From: Niveispirillum irakense DSM 11586
Lineage (GTDB): Bacteria > Pseudomonadota > Alphaproteobacteria > Azospirillales > Azospirillaceae
Direction of reading: 5' to 3'
NCBI RefSeq assembly: GCF_000429645.1
Contig: NZ_KE386935.1
Location: 120,946 to 184,945, forward strand
Length of the DNA: 64,000 nucleotides
In this document: in pieces, positions 61,837 through 64,000 of the stretch
Numbering within the stretch: position 1 is the first letter of the stretch
Layout of the letters: every line of letters begins with the position of its first letter
Notes under the pieces: model-generated
What the model saw: only the letters and a program-made list of their open reading frames with translations
Database searches by the model: none
Told to the model about the DNA's origin: nothing
Made by a program: the position numbers and the translations under genes

Positions 61837-63000
61837 ATGACCCACAAAGACCACCCCGTCCTCGACATCCTGTCCGACCTGATCGCCATCCCCAGCACCT
61901 TCCCGCCGGGGGATACCAGTGCGATTGCCGATTATGCCGCCCACCGGCTGCGCGCCGCCGGCTATCAGGTGGAGGTGCTGGACCGCAACCGGCCGGAAAT
62001 CGCCAATGTCGTGGCCCGGATGGGCCATGGCTCCCCCTCGCTGGTCTTCAACGCCCATGCCGATACGGTGGGCATTGGGGAGCGGGCCTTGTGGGAAACC
62101 GACCCGCTGGTCGCCACCCTGATTGACAACCGCGTCCATGGGCTGGGGGCCGGTAATTGCAAAGGCTCCATGGCGGCCCAGCTCTGGCTGGCGGAACAGG
62201 TGGCCCGGCGCGGCGGCCCCGTGAAAGGGGAAATCACCTTCACCTTTTGCGGGGACGAGGAAAATCTGGGGCCAGACGGTGCCTCTTTCCTGCGGGAGAT
62301 CGGGGCCGTAAAGCCCGACATGCTGGTGGTCGGCACCCAGACGGAAAACCAGTTGATCACCGCCGAGCGCGGCGTGATGTGGGTGGAACTGACAGCGCGC
62401 GGCCAATCCGCCCATGCCGGCAACCCGGATGCGGGCGATAATGCCATCCTGCGCCTGATGCGTCTGGTCACGGTCCTGGATGCGGAAATGCGCACCCGGC
62501 TGGCGACCCGCAAGGTGGGGGAGCAGCAATCAACCCTGAATGTCGGCCTGTTCCGGGGCGGCGAGAACACCAATGTCGTCCCCAGCTTCGCGCGGGTGGA
62601 AATCGACCGCCGCCTGCTGCCGGAAGAAAAGGTGGAGGATGCGTTCAGGGAGATCGACGCCATCGTGCAGGCCCATCCGGAGGCGGAACATCTCTCCTGC
62701 CGTCTGTTGACGGGCACCAACGGCTTCCGCGCCCCGCATGACGGGCCGCTGGTCAGCGCCCTGGCCGCTGCCATCCAGCAGGTTACCGGCGCACCGGCCC
62801 GCTTCCTGAAGGATACCGGGGCCAGCGACGGGCGCTATTTCGCCGATGACGGAATCGAAATCGTCAATTTCGGCCCCGGTGCCGGCTGGCAAGGCCACCG
62901 CGCCAATGAATTCGTGCCGCTGGATGAACTTGTCGCCGCGACGGCCATCCTGGAAGGGCTGGTGGAGCGGGTGCTGGGGCTGGAGGGGGGCCTATGGTGA
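61837..63000 (+). CDS. M20 peptidase-family amidohydrolase
   Basis: A 387-residue ArgE/DapE-like metallohydrolase. It has FNAHADTVGIG (about 65-75), the bridging Asp/Glu region GNCKGSMAA and CGDEENLG (about 140-147), the dimerisation domain (about 170-290) and the final GHRANE His. The ATG at 61837 lies 24 bp after the preceding gene, so the two form an operon. Its substrate is unknown; by context it may hydrolyse a ureido or amide product of purine breakdown. Confidence 0.8.
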   Translation: MTHKDHPVLDILSDLIAIPSTFPPGDTSAIADYAAHRLRAAGYQVEVLDRNRPEIANVVARMGHGSPSLVFNAHADTVGIGERALWETDPLVATLIDNRVHGLGAGNCKGSMAAQLWLAEQVARRGGPVKGEITFTFCGDEENLGPDGASFLREIGAVKPDMLVVGTQTENQLITAERGVMWVELTARGQSAHAGNPDAGDNAILRLMRLVTVLDAEMRTRLATRKVGEQQSTLNVGLFRGGENTNVVPSFARVEIDRRLLPEEKVEDAFREIDAIVQAHPEAEHLSCRLLTGTNGFRAPHDGPLVSALAAAIQQVTGAPARFLKDTGASDGRYFADDGIEIVNFGPGAGWQGHRANEFVPLDELVAATAILEGLVERVLGLEGGLW

Positions 63001-63044
63001 CGGGGCATTGCCGCTACCGCTGGGCTAGAAACATCGTCTCGTGT

Positions 63045-63332
63045 TCACGTCAGCGTCTCTTCCACGATCCGCGGATTTCGGTCGAGCAGGGCCAGAAGGA
63101 CGCGTGCGGGGCCCTCGGGCGTTCGGCGACCCTGCTCCCAGTTCCTCAACGTTCCCAACGACACCCCGATACGGCGGGAGAACATATCCTGGGACATGCC
63201 CGTCCGCCGGCGGACCGAGGCCACATCCACCGTGGCGGGCACATGTACCACCAGGCCAGGGACATCCTCCCCTCTGGCATGTGCAATCGCCTCCTGGAGT
63301 CCCTGCATGATACGGTCGGCGCTGCTGCTCAT
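63045..63332 (-). CDS. HigA/NadS-like HTH antitoxin
   Basis: A 95-residue protein. The C-terminal helix-turn-helix reads VDVASVRRRTGMSQDMFSRR followed by IGVSLGTLRNWEQGRR, typical of antitoxins encoded downstream of their RelE-like toxin. I chose ATG 63332, which overlaps the toxin stop (ATGA) and has AGGA upstream; ATG 63353 is the alternative. It should bind and neutralise the toxin and repress the operon. Confidence 0.85.
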   Translation of the reverse strand: MSSSADRIMQGLQEAIAHARGEDVPGLVVHVPATVDVASVRRRTGMSQDMFSRRIGVSLGTLRNWEQGRRTPEGPARVLLALLDRNPRIVEETLT

Positions 63333-63691
63333 TTTCCATTCCTTTCGCGCCATTGTCTGGCGATAAGCGTCGTCAGGGACTTGAAGGCGGCGATCTCTGC
63401 GTCAGAGAAATTGGCCCTGTCCCCTTTCGACAAAAGAGCCAGGAGATAGACCGGCACATCAGGCCCGAAATAGGCGGCAATCGCCCGGTAACCACCGCTC
63501 CTGCCTTTGCCACGACCGGCTATGCGTATCTTCCTGACACCACCCGATCCCTGGATCTCGACACCTTGTTGCGGAGATGCGGCAACAAGATCAACGAAGC
63601 TCTTTCGCTCCACCTCGGGCATTCCAGCACTTGCGGCATCCCGGACAAATTGCGCTGTCTCGACGACAGTGTGGAGAGGGCTATACGTCAT
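63329..63691 (-). CDS. RelE/HigB-like toxin
   Basis: A 120-residue type II toxin. The fold signature is IQGSGGVRKIRIAGRGKGRSGGYRAIAAYF, with the RelE-like strand GYRAIAAYF then VYLLALLSKGDRANFSDAEI, the pattern of the higB-type/COG4737 family. It is probably a ribosome-dependent mRNA interferase. The start may be ATG 63691 or GTG 63703. Toxin-first gene order matches HigBA. Confidence 0.85.
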   Translation of the reverse strand: MTYSPLHTVVETAQFVRDAASAGMPEVERKSFVDLVAASPQQGVEIQGSGGVRKIRIAGRGKGRSGGYRAIAAYFGPDVPVYLLALLSKGDRANFSDAEIAAFKSLTTLIARQWRERNGK

Positions 63692-63803
63692 TGGCGCATG
63701 CACATCAATGACGTAGTTAGAGATGATCGACCGGTTTCATGTGCGTCCTATGATGACAGACGCGGAGGATGATCTTCTGGAGGCAGAAACTATCGATGTT
63801 CGT

Positions 63804-63998
63804 TCAATCAACCCGGCCCTGTGCAGCTCCGCGCCCTACGGCGGTAAGTGCATACTTTGTCGGGCCGCTGAGAGGCCGGAGAGCAATCCTCACGAAGCCA
63901 CGACGCTCGAGGCTGGACATGACCTCACCGGCACAACCACAATCCGCGGCGCTACGGACCCGGTTTGGGATCAAGGCTTTCAATACCGTAAGTTCTTC
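63804..63998 (-). CDS. Partial protein running off the window, winged-helix-like
   Basis: A 64-codon open frame reaches the right edge on the minus strand and stops at 63804. The C-terminal part SLERRGFVRIALRPLSGPTKYALTAVGRGAA has the wing and end-helix look of a small transcriptional regulator. Another frame on the plus strand, from an ATG at 63723, is also open to the edge, so the strand choice is uncertain. Confidence 0.4.
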   Translation of the reverse strand, partial: EELTVLKALIPNRVRSAADCGCAGEVMSSLERRGFVRIALRPLSGPTKYALTAVGRGAAQGRVD

Positions 63999-64000
63999 AT

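Noticed and set aside
1-64000. tRNA, rRNA or riboswitch
   Set aside because: No cloverleaf, rRNA-like block or cobalamin-type riboswitch was noticed in the gaps, including upstream of the B12-dependent mutase gene.

Overview
The window is a high-GC chromosomal segment, almost certainly from an alphaproteobacterium. The evidence is the devABC-like exporter, the PccR-type regulation of propionyl-CoA carboxylase, the bioBAFHC cluster, an ectoine cluster that carries ectD and its own aspartokinase, the paired palindromes built on GTCACCCCGGCGAAGG-type arms, and dense coding with many 4-bp ATGA overlaps. A Rhodospirillales/Azospirillaceae-like host is a tentative guess. I see no rRNA, tRNA, integrase or intact insertion sequence.

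Layout. 0-0.4 kb: distal end of a CRISPR array, with no cas gene in view. 0.6-6.1 kb: SUV3-type helicase, HD phosphohydrolase, TonB-dependent receptor. 6.6-10.2 kb: a large lone SF1 helicase with an AT-rich leader, possibly a defence gene. 10.5-14.9 kb: CPA2 antiporter and a devABC-type export operon. 15.1-18.5 kb: purine ring degradation (puuE; divergently uraD, a flavin monooxygenase-like gene, uraH). 18.5-27.8 kb: propionyl-CoA module: PccR regulator, an AbrB-like small protein and an 11-residue-repeat membrane protein on one strand, with pccB, pccA and methylmalonyl-CoA mutase on the other. TTTGCAAA boxes lie in the shared intergenic region.

27.9-32.4 kb is an accessory patch full of toxin-antitoxin material: an apparently intact Fic/VbhA pair lying between the mutase gene and a second copy of its 3' end, a Fic N-terminal remnant, broken MNT and HEPN genes, an AT-rich orphan gene, a broken DUF29 gene and a broken RHH antitoxin. 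32.5-36.9 kb: an HTH protein, two tiny paralogous membrane proteins behind a textbook sigma-54 promoter, a PleD-like diguanylate cyclase, a metallophosphoesterase and a small membrane protein.

37-42.6 kb: ectoine/hydroxyectoine synthesis (MarR/EctR, ectABCD, ask) with a terminator-like hairpin between ectB and ectC. 42.8-46.4 kb: MFS transporter, an endolysin with a holin-like partner, a degenerate EAL protein. 46.4-52 kb: complete biotin pathway (bioBAFHC, with bioD divergent), metabolically linked to the biotin-dependent carboxylase upstream. 52-55.6 kb: NarL-type response regulator, a symporter with a large loop insertion, a secreted small protein. 55.8-63 kb: second purine block (xdhABC and two M20-type hydrolases). 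63-64 kb: HigB/HigA-like toxin-antitoxin pair and a gene fragment at the edge.

The two purine blocks together could take hypoxanthine/xanthine through urate, HIU, OHCU and allantoin to ureido compounds. The one step without an obvious classical enzyme is urate oxidation, which makes the flavoprotein between uraD and uraH the natural candidate.
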